This document shows positions 1 through 8,008 of a stretch of DNA of 53,874 nt, piece after piece. The number at the start of each line of letters is the position of its first letter. Position 1 is the stretch's first letter. The notes beneath the pieces are model-generated. The model saw nothing but the letters and a program-made list of their open reading frames with translations. It ran no database searches and was not told the origin of the DNA. A program made the position numbers and the translations under genes. Source of the stretch: Chloroflexota bacterium (GTDB lineage Bacteria; Chloroflexota; Anaerolineae; Aggregatilineales; Phototrophicaceae); contig RFHA01000129.1 of NCBI GenBank assembly GCA_003696565.1, positions 1 to 53,874 of the forward strand, read 5' to 3'.

Positions 1-332
1 CTGAATTTTACTTGCGATTATTGCAGCGTGGGCGGTTTGATGCCGTTCATCCACAGGCACAGGAGGCAGTTGATACGACACGCTGGTTGCTCTCCTTACA
101 GGCGGATGAATATCAGTCATTTATTGAACGTGTATGGGGAGAATACATCGGCAAGGATGGCGTTATCCCTGCGGAAGATTCCCCAGTGGGGCGAGTAACA
201 AATGATGCCGGAATTGTGCAGGTTGGCAGCAGCACATACATCATCAGTGCAATGTATACTGATGGGGAATTCCGCTTTTTAGAATTGCTACGTGGCGTAT
301 TTGATGCCTTGCGTGAATATGAAGATGTTTAG
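1..332 (+). CDS. C-terminal fragment of a probable class A beta-lactamase-like serine hydrolase
   Basis: The frame is open from the left window edge to a TAG stop at 330-332, so only the last ~110 residues are present and the start lies outside. The segment has a KDG triplet about 15 residues before the stretch GRVTNDAGIV, followed by a strand-like STYIISAMY. In class A beta-lactamase-fold hydrolases the last domain carries a K-[TSD]-G triplet, then a G-V-x-[HN]-D-x-G-I-V strand and a hydrophobic strand, so the match is to that fold's C-terminal half. The Ser-x-x-Lys nucleophile region is not in the window. Family assignment is inference from this pattern only, and the substrate is unknown. 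It converges on the endonuclease V gene. Confidence 0.5.
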   Translation, partial: EFYLRLLQRGRFDAVHPQAQEAVDTTRWLLSLQADEYQSFIERVWGEYIGKDGVIPAEDSPVGRVTNDAGIVQVGSSTYIISAMYTDGEFRFLELLRGVFDALREYEDV

Positions 333-370
333 TCTCTAGTAACTGTTGTCATTGAGCGTTGTTTCATATT

Positions 371-395
371 GGATTAGTCTTCATAAGACTGATCC
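371..395. terminator. Hairpin between convergent genes
   Basis: GGATTAGTCTT and AAGACTGATCC form an 11-bp stem (one T-G pair) around a CAT loop, overlapping the endonuclease V stop codon. There is no clear T-run on either strand, so efficient intrinsic termination is doubtful. It may act as a bidirectional 3'-end stabiliser. Confidence 0.4.
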
Positions 396-1046
396 TGCTG
401 CATTATGTGCCTGACGAATTGGTTCTGGTAAGCGATATTTGGGCGTGCAAGCTAGTGTGATTGTGATGGCAGATTCGAGATTAATTCGATGTCCAGTTGA
501 GATATACACGGGTTTGACGTTTGTACGAGTGCGTAGCACAACGCCCACTATCTCACCGTGATCCATGACATGACAATACGCGCCGCGTGTGTTATCTGGT
601 TCATCGTATGTGCCGATAAAGTGTGTTTTGCCACAACCAATCGTAGGCTTATTGAGCCATAATCCAATATGTGAAGCAATGCCGATGCGTCGTGGGTGCA
701 TCCGCCCCATGCCATCAAAAATGAAAACATCTGGCTCTTGGTGTAGTTGTTCAAATGCTTGGACGAGTACCGGACCTTCCCGAAAACTCAATAAACCAGG
801 GATATAAGGGAAGGGGGTAGGCATGGTTGCGGTAACCGTCTCAGTTACAGTGAGTTCGGGGAAGCGCAAGACAACCACTGCCGCCCGTGAAATATTGTTT
901 TTGACACTAACATCCACGCCGGCAACATATTGAATATCGTGTGTATGAAGAGGCGTGTTATCAATGATTTTGCTGGCGAGCGTTTTTTGTAATTGAACGG
1001 CTTGCTTTGGGCTGATAGCCCACTGATGCAGTGTCGTGATATTCAC
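381..1046 (-). CDS. nfi: Endonuclease V (deoxyinosine 3'-endonuclease)
   Basis: 221 residues, the usual family length. EndoV cuts the second phosphodiester bond 3' of deoxyinosine and begins repair of deaminated adenine in the cytoplasm. All catalytic acids are visible: D45 in VAGVDVSV, E90 in LLSFREGP, D111 and H117 in FDGMGRMHPRR, and K140. The substrate-binding wedge FPYIPGLLSF and the KPVYISTGHRI motif are also present. The start codon is GTG with AAGG eight bases upstream. The gene follows the kamA-like gene on the same strand across a 119-bp gap that holds a 10-bp inverted repeat, so it may have its own promoter. Identification is firm. Confidence 0.95.
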   Translation of the reverse strand: MNITTLHQWAISPKQAVQLQKTLASKIIDNTPLHTHDIQYVAGVDVSVKNNISRAAVVVLRFPELTVTETVTATMPTPFPYIPGLLSFREGPVLVQAFEQLHQEPDVFIFDGMGRMHPRRIGIASHIGLWLNKPTIGCGKTHFIGTYDEPDNTRGAYCHVMDHGEIVGVVLRTRTNVKPVYISTGHRINLESAITITLACTPKYRLPEPIRQAHNAAGSVL

Positions 1047-1088
1047 AATAATACCTTATGAGGATGGACGATTATTAAGGATGAAATG

Positions 1089-1147
1089 ATGCGGACAATT
1101 ATTAGGCAAAGTATGATGTGTGTAAGTTTTATTGCTGTTGTCCGCAT
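1089..1147. repeat. 10-bp perfect inverted repeat with 39-nt spacer
   Basis: ATGCGGACAA at 1089-1098 is repeated in inverted form as TTGTCCGCAT at 1138-1147. It fills most of the gap between the kamA-like gene and nfi. Neither arm is followed by a T-run, so a plain terminator is unlikely. A paired operator or the stem of a structured RNA are both possible. Confidence 0.55.
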
Positions 1148-1165
1148 AGATTCTAGACCTGTTTC

Positions 1166-2524
1166 TTAAGCTGTGGTTGCTGTTTGTTTATCAACAAGCA
1201 TCTGTTTTTCATCTTGCTCGAAGAAAAACTGTTTCTCACCAAATGCGGGGGATAATTCAGTGGGCCAAATGGCTTTGTCGTCATATTCACCAAAAAATGG
1301 ACGATGCACCCAATTAGGATTACGTCCCTGTATAAAACGCATAGCAATGACTTTTTTACCAGCCACTTGTGTTACGCCCAGAATTTGAATTTTGCCGGGT
1401 TTGGCACTAGCACTTGGTCCACGTACAGTACGGCAAATACCGCTGACTTGCTTATAGGCATCACGGAAAATCTCCCAGGCACGAACAAGTGGGATACCAA
1501 AAAAATGTTGTGCGCCGGTATCTCGGACGATAAACATATAGTAAGGGATCATCCCTAAATTAACTTGTTGTTGCCACATGGTTGCCCAGGTTTTTGCATC
1601 ATCATTAATATGTGCAAGGATAGGGGATTGTGTACGGATTTGTGCGCCTGTACTACGAATTCGTTCTACCGCTGCTTCTAGTGCGTGTGTTTGAAGTTCT
1701 CTCGGATGATTAAAATGTGCCATGATTGCCAAATGGATACCAGAATCAACGATTCGCTTGAATAAGTCTAGCATTGCATCTGCATCAGAATCCGTGAGGA
1801 ACCGATAGGGCCAATAACTTAATGATTTGGTACCAATGCGAATGGTCTTGATATTCGGTAGATTAGCTTGCAGGATTGGTTCGATGTAAGAAGCGAACGC
1901 TTTTGTCCGCATAATCATTGGATCGCCACCGGTGAATAAAATATCTGTTACCTCCGGGTGCTGCCGAAGATATTTGATAAGCAATTGCGTTTCTTTCATT
2001 GCAAATTTGAGTTCATCTATACCTACAAACTGGGGCCAACGAAAACAGAATGAGCAATATGCATGGCATGTTTGCCCCTGGCTGGGGAAGAATAACACAG
2101 TCTCTCGATATTTGTGTTGCACGCCTGTCAGCTTAATACCATCAACCTGAGGAACATTGTGTTCTATTTGTCCGGCGGGGTGGGGGTTAAGCTGCATACG
2201 AATAGCATTGGCTGTTTTGTGGATGACTTGTGATGATGCACCTTGTTTTAATAGCGTTGCCATTTGATTAAAATGAGTTGGTATGAGCATCCCTTTTTGG
2301 GGGAATGTTAGGGTGAAGATAGGGTCATCTTGGTAATTGTCCCAATCGATCAATTCTTCTATGACGTAATTATTGACACGGAAAGGTAGCACATTGCCAA
2401 CGACTTTAATAGCAAATTTTTCTTCTTTGGATAATCGAGCGATTTGTGGGATTTTTTGAAAAGTTTGCAATGTAAAAGCACGATACTTAGGCGGCGTGCC
2501 TTCGATCTTAAATGCTTGTCTCAT
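1166..2524 (-). CDS. KamA-family radical SAM protein (lysine 2,3-aminomutase-like)
   Basis: 452 residues from ATG 2524, which has GGAG nine bases upstream. An upstream in-frame TTG at 2554 lacks a ribosome site. The radical SAM cluster motif is C-H-A-Y-C-S-F-C (C153, C157, C160 from this start) and FTGGDPM is the SAM-binding GGD motif. Downstream, HFNHPREL, HIND and a late PGK triplet align with lysine 2,3-aminomutase positions for substrate contact and the PLP-binding lysine. The second substrate Asp of true aminomutases (YVCDLS type) is shifted by one residue here, so the substrate may not be lysine. No partner gene for lysine catabolism or EF-P modification lies nearby. Family is confident; reaction is unknown. 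Confidence 0.8.
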   Translation of the reverse strand: MRQAFKIEGTPPKYRAFTLQTFQKIPQIARLSKEEKFAIKVVGNVLPFRVNNYVIEELIDWDNYQDDPIFTLTFPQKGMLIPTHFNQMATLLKQGASSQVIHKTANAIRMQLNPHPAGQIEHNVPQVDGIKLTGVQHKYRETVLFFPSQGQTCHAYCSFCFRWPQFVGIDELKFAMKETQLLIKYLRQHPEVTDILFTGGDPMIMRTKAFASYIEPILQANLPNIKTIRIGTKSLSYWPYRFLTDSDADAMLDLFKRIVDSGIHLAIMAHFNHPRELQTHALEAAVERIRSTGAQIRTQSPILAHINDDAKTWATMWQQQVNLGMIPYYMFIVRDTGAQHFFGIPLVRAWEIFRDAYKQVSGICRTVRGPSASAKPGKIQILGVTQVAGKKVIAMRFIQGRNPNWVHRPFFGEYDDKAIWPTELSPAFGEKQFFFEQDEKQMLVDKQTATTA

Positions 2525-2576
2525 ATTACAATACTCCAGTAATTTTATCAGCAAGTTATATTTGTCTTTAAGGATG

Positions 2577-2595
2577 ATAGGGGAAAAACCCCTAT
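2577..2595 (-). other. Hairpin in the leader of the kamA-like gene
   Basis: ATAGGGG and CCCCTAT form a perfect 7-bp stem around five A (five T on the minus strand), between the rpoB terminator and the kamA-like start. It would sit in the 5' untranslated RNA. Function is not evident. Confidence 0.4.
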
Positions 2596-2615
2596 GTATA
2601 TAAACTGCGTGGCAT

Positions 2616-2645
2616 AGAAAAAGGGTAGCTCATCGGGCTACCCTT
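2616..2645 (-). terminator. Intrinsic terminator downstream of rpoB
   Basis: AAGGGTAGC (2621-2629) and GCTACCCTT (2637-2645) make a perfect 9-bp stem with a 7-nt loop. On the minus strand the stem ends in a T-run (2622-2618). It lies 109 bp past the rpoB stop and separates rpoB from the kamA-like gene. Confidence 0.85.
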
Positions 2646-2697
2646 ATTTTACCTTAAAAGCGGCTTGTACCTCAAATAGATTAGGTGAGAAAAGCGG

Positions 2698-2723
2698 TTG
2701 CCAAGGGATAAATCTCCTGGCAA
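2698..2723. repeat. 26-bp interrupted palindrome, copy 1
   Basis: TTGCCA and TGGCAA arms enclose AGGGAT-AA-ATCTCC. The same 6-6-2-6-6 layout with identical outer arms recurs at 17160-17185 (20 of 26 positions identical). Both copies are intergenic and lie just after a gene end. This may be a small dispersed palindromic repeat. Confidence 0.5.
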
Positions 2724-2753
2724 TGCTACTCATAAATAGTGTTTCTAATGAGG

Positions 2754-5700
2754 TTACTCTGATTCAGAGTCGATCTTACCAAAAATACCTGTAGGCATTT
2801 TGGGCTGTTTGTTTTGGTCATCGTCTTTACCAAAGCTGAGAATTTCACCGCTATCTGTGATGGCTTCTACAGCAAGACCGAGGCTTTGCAGTTCCTTGAC
2901 CAATACGCGGAAACTGGTTGGGATGCCTGGTTCTTCAATTGGCTCACCTTTGACGATTGACTCATAAGTCTTAACACGTCCTTGTACGTCGTCCGATTTA
3001 ACGGTCAACATTTCCTGTAGGGTATAGGCTGCACCGTATGCTTCTAACGCCCACACTTCCATCTCACCGAACCGCTGCCCACCAAATTGTGCCTTACCGC
3101 CAAGCGGTTGTTGGGTCACTAAGGAGTAAGGTCCGGTTGAACGTGCGTGAACTTTGTCCTCTACCAAGTGAGCGAGCTTGAGCATATGGACATATCCTAC
3201 TGCAACCGGATTATCAAATGGATCACCGGTGCGTCCATCATAGAGTTTATGCTTGCCATAAAGCGGGATAGGCTGCCCAACTTCAAACATGACACGATCA
3301 GCAATACGTTGTACTTCCTTGGGGTCTGCTCCTTCTGGAATGACCGTGTCTGGTGAATATTTGGCGACCCACAGACGATAGAGTGCATCAATGGCGTTGT
3401 CATCGCGGCGGGCGCGCTCTTCTACACTGAGACCAGTCGTATCAAACATCAGGATGTCGTCGGGGTTATAGCCTTTTTCTGTCAGCCACTCATATAATAC
3501 GGCGCGACGGGCATAATTTTGATCTGTGATGAGCAGATCAGTGTTGTATTTAGGATCATCTTTGAGCCATTCATGGATAAACAAACGACGTACTTCATCG
3601 TCATCTTGTAAATCGTCAGGATCATAATCAAAGCTTTTGATCCATGCCCATGCCCGTTCAGTGATTTCACCCCAGGCTTCATCAATCATCCAGGCGCGCC
3701 CCATATCGGCACGGATTTCATATTCTTTTGCGCCGTCAAACACTGGTGTGATGGCACGGAAGCCGAGTCGATCCGCAGCCCAGCCGAGATGCAACTCCAA
3801 AACCTGCCCGATATTCATACGTCCTGGAACACCGGTTGGGTTGAGGATGATTTCAACAGGAGTACCATCTTCTAAGTAGGGCATATCTTCAATGGCGACA
3901 ATACGTGAGATCACGCCTTTGTTACCATGACGACCTGCCATTTTATCTCCAACGGTTAATTTACGACGCTGTGCCACGCTGACCCGCACCATTTTTTCTA
4001 CGCCAGCGGGTAAGTCTCGGTGTTCTTCGCGGGTGAAGGTTTTAACATCCACCACCTTACCACGATCACCGTGTGGCAGGCGCAAGGAAGAGTCTTTGAC
4101 TTCGCGGGCTTGTTCACCAAAAATTGCACGGAGCAATTTCTCTTCTGGACTGAGTTCTTTTTCCCCTTTGGGGGTGATCTTACCAACTAAGATGTCGTTG
4201 GGTCCAACTTCTGCCCCAATGCGAATAATCCCAAATTCGTCTAGGTCTTTAAGGGCTTCTTCACCGACGTTGGGAATGTCGTAGGTGATCTCTTCCGGTC
4301 CGAGTTTGGTATCCCGTGCTTCGACTTCATGTTTTTCAATGTGGATGCTGGTAAACTTGTCATTACGCAGCATTTCTTCACTGATAAGCAGCGCGTCCTC
4401 ATAGTTACCACCATCCCAGGAGAGGAATGCCGCTAAGACATCATGACCTAATGCCAAATTGCCGTAAACGGTGGATGAGCTATCGGCGATAATTTGCCCG
4501 GCGTGGACGTATTCCCCTTTACGGACGACGGGGCGTTGGTCGATGCAGGTGGATTGATTAGAGCGATCATATTTTCGTAGGCGATAGACTTTTTCTTCGC
4601 CATTTTCCATGCGGATGACAATGCGCTCGCCTTGTACACTGGTGACTTCGCCACTAACCTCACTGATCAACACCTGACCGCTATCGTAAGCGGCTTGGCT
4701 TTCCATACCGGTAGTCACGCGGGAGACCTCTGGTTTGAGCAACGGCACAGCCTGACGCTGCATGTTAGACCCCATCAAAGCACGATTTGCGTCGTCATGC
4801 TCCAAGAAGGGAATCAACGCCGCGCTAATCCCTACGATTTGACGTGGGGCAACGTCCATATAGTCGATGCGTTGGCGTGGTACAATGGTGAACAATTGAT
4901 TATGCCGTGCTGATACGCGATTGGTTGAAATTTGCATCATCGAATCCACAGGGGTATTTGCCTGGGCGATGACGTAGTTGTCTTCTGCATCTGCTGAAAG
5001 ATAGACAATTTCTGGCGTGACGAAGGGAACAACAGGTACTTTTTCAATGCCAGCTTTTTTAAGGGTATTCAGGACAGCTTCATCAATAATTGTCCCTTCT
5101 TCTGCTAGCAAATTGCCATCTTTATCCTCAATATCATCGCGGAGTTCACGCCCTAAAATGCGCTCATCATCTAATTCCAGGAATTTGATGACTTTACGAT
5201 AGGGCGTTTCAATAAAACCATATTCATTGACCCGCGCATAGCTTGCCAAACGACCGATCAAACCGATGTTGGGACCTTCTGGCGTTTCGATTGGGCAAAT
5301 GCGCCCATAATGACTATGATGCACGTCACGAACATCGAACCCGGCACGCTCACGCCGCAACCCACCAGGACCAAGTGCGGATAAAGTGCGCTTGTGGGTT
5401 AATTCCGCTAAGGGGTTGGTTTGTTCCATAAATTGGGAAAGCTGTGATGAGCCGAAGAACTCACGGATGGCGGCAACCACTGGGCGGATGTTGATTAAGC
5501 TAACAGGCGTGAGGTTATCTGTCTCGCGGATGGACATGCGCTCTTTGACGACGCGCTCAGTCCGGCGTAGCCCTACGCGCAGCTTATTCATAATCAATTC
5601 GCCAACGGTTTTAACGCGGCGATTACCCAGATGATCAATATCATCCGGTCCAACTTTGCCGTTGTTGATTAAAATCATCCGCTCGACCAATTTGACAATA

Positions 5701-6683
5701 TCAGCTTTGGTGACGGTGCGGATTTTGCGGGAAATAGTGCCATCTAGATTCAACCGTTGGTTGAGTTTATACCGACCAACACGCTCTAGGTCATAACGCC
5801 GTTGATCAAATAGTTGGCTTTGTAGATATTCACGGGCGTTATCCAAGGTTGGGGGGTCTCCTGGGCGCATCCGTTTATAAAATTCCAGCAATGCGGCTTC
5901 TGCAATTGTCTGGTCTTTTTTCAATTCCCACTGAGGTTCAACTTTGATAGTACTTGCGATGAATTGATGCGCTTCGTTGTCATCAACTTCGGCATAGAGT
6001 GCTAGTAGCTCATCATCTTCGCCCGTTTGGATAGGAGAAAGCTCTGCTGGCAAGCCATCATCGACTGCCGCCAATGCCCGTAACAAGATGGTAACGGGGA
6101 TGGTGCGTTTACGGTTGAACTTGATGGTGAGGTGGTCTGTTTTGCGGGTTTCAAACTCCATCCATGCCCCACGATCTGGGATGAGTTTGGCGTTTGCTAG
6201 CAGGCGACCGGTGGTACGATCTTCTTCTGCATCAAAATAGACCCCTGGAGAACGGATTAACTGGCTGACGACGACACGTTCGGTTCCATTGATAATAAAC
6301 GTGCCTTTTTCCGTCATGATAGGGAAGTCACCCATGAAAATATCGGAGATGACGACTTCATCACCGGCTTCACGGTTGACCAACGCTACACGAATATACA
6401 GCGGAGCCGCATAGGACATATCACGTTCTAGGCATAGTTCCTTGCTGTATTTCGGTTCTTCAAACCAATATGTCAGCCCAAACTGTTCTGCTTCTGGGCT
6501 GTTGCCGGGTAGATACAACCGTAAGTTACCATTAAAGCTTTCAATTGGGCTGATTTCGTCAAATAGCTCAATTAGCCCTTCACGGATGAACCACTCAAAA
6601 GATTGTAATTGGACTTCAATCAGTGAGGGAAGTTCTTGCACATCGGCTGTACGGGCATAGTTCTTAATCTTAGATATATCCAA
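2754..6683 (-). CDS. rpoB: DNA-directed RNA polymerase beta subunit
   Basis: 1309 residues from a TTG start at 6683, chosen because AAGGAG (6696-6691) lies seven bases upstream. An earlier in-frame TTG at 6704 would place that site inside the gene. RpoB forms the catalytic cleft of RNA polymerase with RpoC. Clear landmarks are PGVYFD, the rifampicin region with [35 protein letters not shown], the [12 protein letters not shown] motif and C-terminal [19 protein letters not shown]. The residue aligned with E. coli Arg529 is Thr (T433, codon ACT at 5387-5385), and D516 aligns with Glu. No rpoC follows and no rplJL precedes; a strong terminator ends the unit. A consensus promoter lies upstream at 6785-6814. 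Confidence 0.97.
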   Translation of the reverse strand: MDISKIKNYARTADVQELPSLIEVQLQSFEWFIREGLIELFDEISPIESFNGNLRLYLPGNSPEAEQFGLTYWFEEPKYSKELCLERDMSYAAPLYIRVALVNREAGDEVVISDIFMGDFPIMTEKGTFIINGTERVVVSQLIRSPGVYFDAEEDRTTGRLLANAKLIPDRGAWMEFETRKTDHLTIKFNRKRTIPVTILLRALAAVDDGLPAELSPIQTGEDDELLALYAEVDDNEAHQFIASTIKVEPQWELKKDQTIAEAALLEFYKRMRPGDPPTLDNAREYLQSQLFDQRRYDLERVGRYKLNQRLNLDGTISRKIRTVTKADIVKLVERMILINNGKVGPDDIDHLGNRRVKTVGELIMNKLRVGLRRTERVVKERMSIRETDNLTPVSLINIRPVVAAIREFFGSSQLSQFMEQTNPLAELTHKRTLSALGPGGLRRERAGFDVRDVHHSHYGRICPIETPEGPNIGLIGRLASYARVNEYGFIETPYRKVIKFLELDDERILGRELRDDIEDKDGNLLAEEGTIIDEAVLNTLKKAGIEKVPVVPFVTPEIVYLSADAEDNYVIAQANTPVDSMMQISTNRVSARHNQLFTIVPRQRIDYMDVAPRQIVGISAALIPFLEHDDANRALMGSNMQRQAVPLLKPEVSRVTTGMESQAAYDSGQVLISEVSGEVTSVQGERIVIRMENGEEKVYRLRKYDRSNQSTCIDQRPVVRKGEYVHAGQIIADSSSTVYGNLALGHDVLAAFLSWDGGNYEDALLISEEMLRNDKFTSIHIEKHEVEARDTKLGPEEITYDIPNVGEEALKDLDEFGIIRIGAEVGPNDILVGKITPKGEKELSPEEKLLRAIFGEQAREVKDSSLRLPHGDRGKVVDVKTFTREEHRDLPAGVEKMVRVSVAQRRKLTVGDKMAGRHGNKGVISRIVAIEDMPYLEDGTPVEIILNPTGVPGRMNIGQVLELHLGWAADRLGFRAITPVFDGAKEYEIRADMGRAWMIDEAWGEITERAWAWIKSFDYDPDDLQDDDEVRRLFIHEWLKDDPKYNTDLLITDQNYARRAVLYEWLTEKGYNPDDILMFDTTGLSVEERARRDDNAIDALYRLWVAKYSPDTVIPEGADPKEVQRIADRVMFEVGQPIPLYGKHKLYDGRTGDPFDNPVAVGYVHMLKLAHLVEDKVHARSTGPYSLVTQQPLGGKAQFGGQRFGEMEVWALEAYGAAYTLQEMLTVKSDDVQGRVKTYESIVKGEPIEEPGIPTSFRVLVKELQSLGLAVEAITDSGEILSFGKDDDQNKQPKMPTGIFGKIDSESE

Positions 6684-6784
6684 AGCGCCGCTCCTTAGAC
6701 ACAATCACACACAAGCCGGGGAAGGTTCGCTTTCATTCTGAGAAAACAATTTAGATATGAATCAATAGAGGTACAGGAACGTAT

Positions 6785-6814
6785 ATTATAGACAACGCCG
6801 TGCCTGCCTGTCAA
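6785..6814 (-). promoter_or_regulatory. Consensus sigma-70 promoter for rpoB
   Basis: On the minus strand TTGACA (6814-6809) and TATAAT (6790-6785) are both perfect consensus hexamers with an 18-bp spacer. Transcription would start near 6778, giving a leader of about 95 nt before the rpoB TTG. Confidence 0.85.
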
Positions 6815-6829
6815 GCCATGAATATGAGG

Positions 6830-6848
6830 TAGGCGCGATTTGCGCCTA
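6830..6848 (-). terminator. Hairpin after the ECF operon
   Basis: TAGGCGC and GCGCCTA form a 7-bp stem with a 5-nt loop, 41 bp past the stop at 6889. No T-run follows on the minus strand, so it may be a weak terminator. It stands immediately upstream of the rpoB promoter. Confidence 0.4.
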
Positions 6849-6888
6849 TTTGAAGAGATTATACAAATTTCAGGTTTGTTTGGCAAGT

Positions 6889-7260
6889 TTATGGCTGCTG
6901 CTGTAAAACGGGGACATCGACATCGTTTGTACTACGGACATCGCGCCGCCGTGCGACCCACATCAACCCGGCAACTAAAGCAGCAATGCCGGTAGCAAGC
7001 TGAACACGCCCCGGCAAGCGGTGAACACGGCTTGTACGGGGATAATTTTGCCCGATGAGATCGCGCTTAAGTGAACGAACAAACTGATCAGACGGTTGCT
7101 TTAACTGAAAAGCAGTGTGTAGCTCATGAATCAATAAGGGGATTTCATGAGGTACGTTGGGTGCCAGTTGATTAACAGTTGTTTCATCACCGGTTAGGAT
7201 GGCATCCGTTATATCATTAAATAGATTTTGTAATTCTACATCTGACATAGCCTGTCTCAT
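6889..7260 (-). CDS. Small membrane protein coupled to an ECF sigma factor (possible anti-sigma factor)
   Basis: 123 residues. The ATG overlaps the sigma factor stop as ATGA, so translation is probably coupled; a second Met at residue 5 is an alternative start. The first ~85 residues are soluble, helical and acidic to mixed. One membrane segment spans about residues 86-104 (GIAALVAGLMWVA) followed by positive RRRD, predicting a cytoplasmic N-terminal domain or a tail anchor. No His-x3-Cys-x2-Cys zinc motif of ZAS anti-sigma factors is present. The role as anti-sigma factor is inferred only from position and topology. Confidence 0.6.
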   Translation of the reverse strand: MRQAMSDVELQNLFNDITDAILTGDETTVNQLAPNVPHEIPLLIHELHTAFQLKQPSDQFVRSLKRDLIGQNYPRTSRVHRLPGRVQLATGIAALVAGLMWVARRRDVRSTNDVDVPVLQQQP

Positions 7261-7859
7261 TTCGCCTTTCTATGGGTCATTTCTTGTATCTGTAAATCGT
7301 CACGTAGGGCGATAAGCGTACGGTGGTACAAAGATTTAATAGCACCTTCTGTTCGATTCATAATCTCGCCAATTTCTGCGTTGGAAAGTTGCTCAACAAA
7401 TTTTAGAATCAGAAGTTGTTGGCGTTCCGGTGGTAGGCGGCGAATGGCTGCGAGTAGTTGTTCTTGCTCTTCGTTGCTTTCTGCGGCGTAGTCTGGTGCT
7501 TCTGACCGCAGGCTTGTTGCGACAAACTCGTCTAGCGGGATAATTTTATGCCGTCCCCGGTCACGATGCCAGTTTGCCACTAAGTTATGTGCAATGCGAT
7601 ATAACCACGCCTGAAAAGGCACCCCTTTATCTTCATAATTTTTGATATGATTCATCGCCCGATAAAACACACGAGCTGTTAAATCTTCTGCATCATGCTG
7701 GTTGCTGGTGCGATAATAGATATAGTTGTAGATTTTTTTGACATAGCGTTCATAGATTTCCCCAAAAGCATCTTGGTCATCCTTCGCTAGCTCTACCAAC
7801 TCGAGATCGGTTAAGTCTTTGTAATTGGGTTTTTTAGGCTTGCGACTGAAAAAACTCAA
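7257..7859 (-). CDS. ECF-type RNA polymerase sigma factor
   Basis: 200 residues from a TTG start with AAGGAG seven bases upstream. Region 2 covers about residues 25-95 (AFGEIYERYVKKIYNYIYYR, DAEDLTARVFYRA, PFQAWLYRIAHNLV). Region 4 covers about 130-190 (LPPERQQLLILKFVEQLS, NAEIGEIMNRTEGAIKSL). Regions 1 and 3 are missing, as in ECF sigma factors. These redirect RNA polymerase to small stress or envelope regulons. It forms a two-gene unit with the following membrane protein and diverges from glyQS across 149 bp. Target promoters cannot be read from this window. Confidence 0.92.
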   Translation of the reverse strand: MSFFSRKPKKPNYKDLTDLELVELAKDDQDAFGEIYERYVKKIYNYIYYRTSNQHDAEDLTARVFYRAMNHIKNYEDKGVPFQAWLYRIAHNLVANWHRDRGRHKIIPLDEFVATSLRSEAPDYAAESNEEQEQLLAAIRRLPPERQQLLILKFVEQLSNAEIGEIMNRTEGAIKSLYHRTLIALRDDLQIQEMTHRKAK

Positions 7860-7940
7860 GTGTTGCTCCTTCCTTTCATGTAACTAAAACACAGGGGATC
7901 AACGAACGTTACGCCTTCTAGGCAAATATTAACCTTTCGG

Positions 7941-7969
7941 TGGATAATCAGGCATGATCACATTATAAT
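7941..7969 (+). promoter_or_regulatory. Probable promoter of glyQS
   Basis: TATAAT at 7964-7969 is a perfect -10 box. TGGATA at 7941-7946 is a 4/6 match to the -35 box at a 17-bp spacing. The glyQS ATG is 39 bp downstream of the -10 box. Confidence 0.6.
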
Positions 7970-8008
7970 GATGATGTTGTTAGCAAAACAAACACATTAG
8001 GAAATACT

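Noticed and set aside
589-807. Open frame on the plus strand inside the endonuclease V gene
   Set aside because: It is antisense to a gene with all catalytic residues and resembles no known protein.
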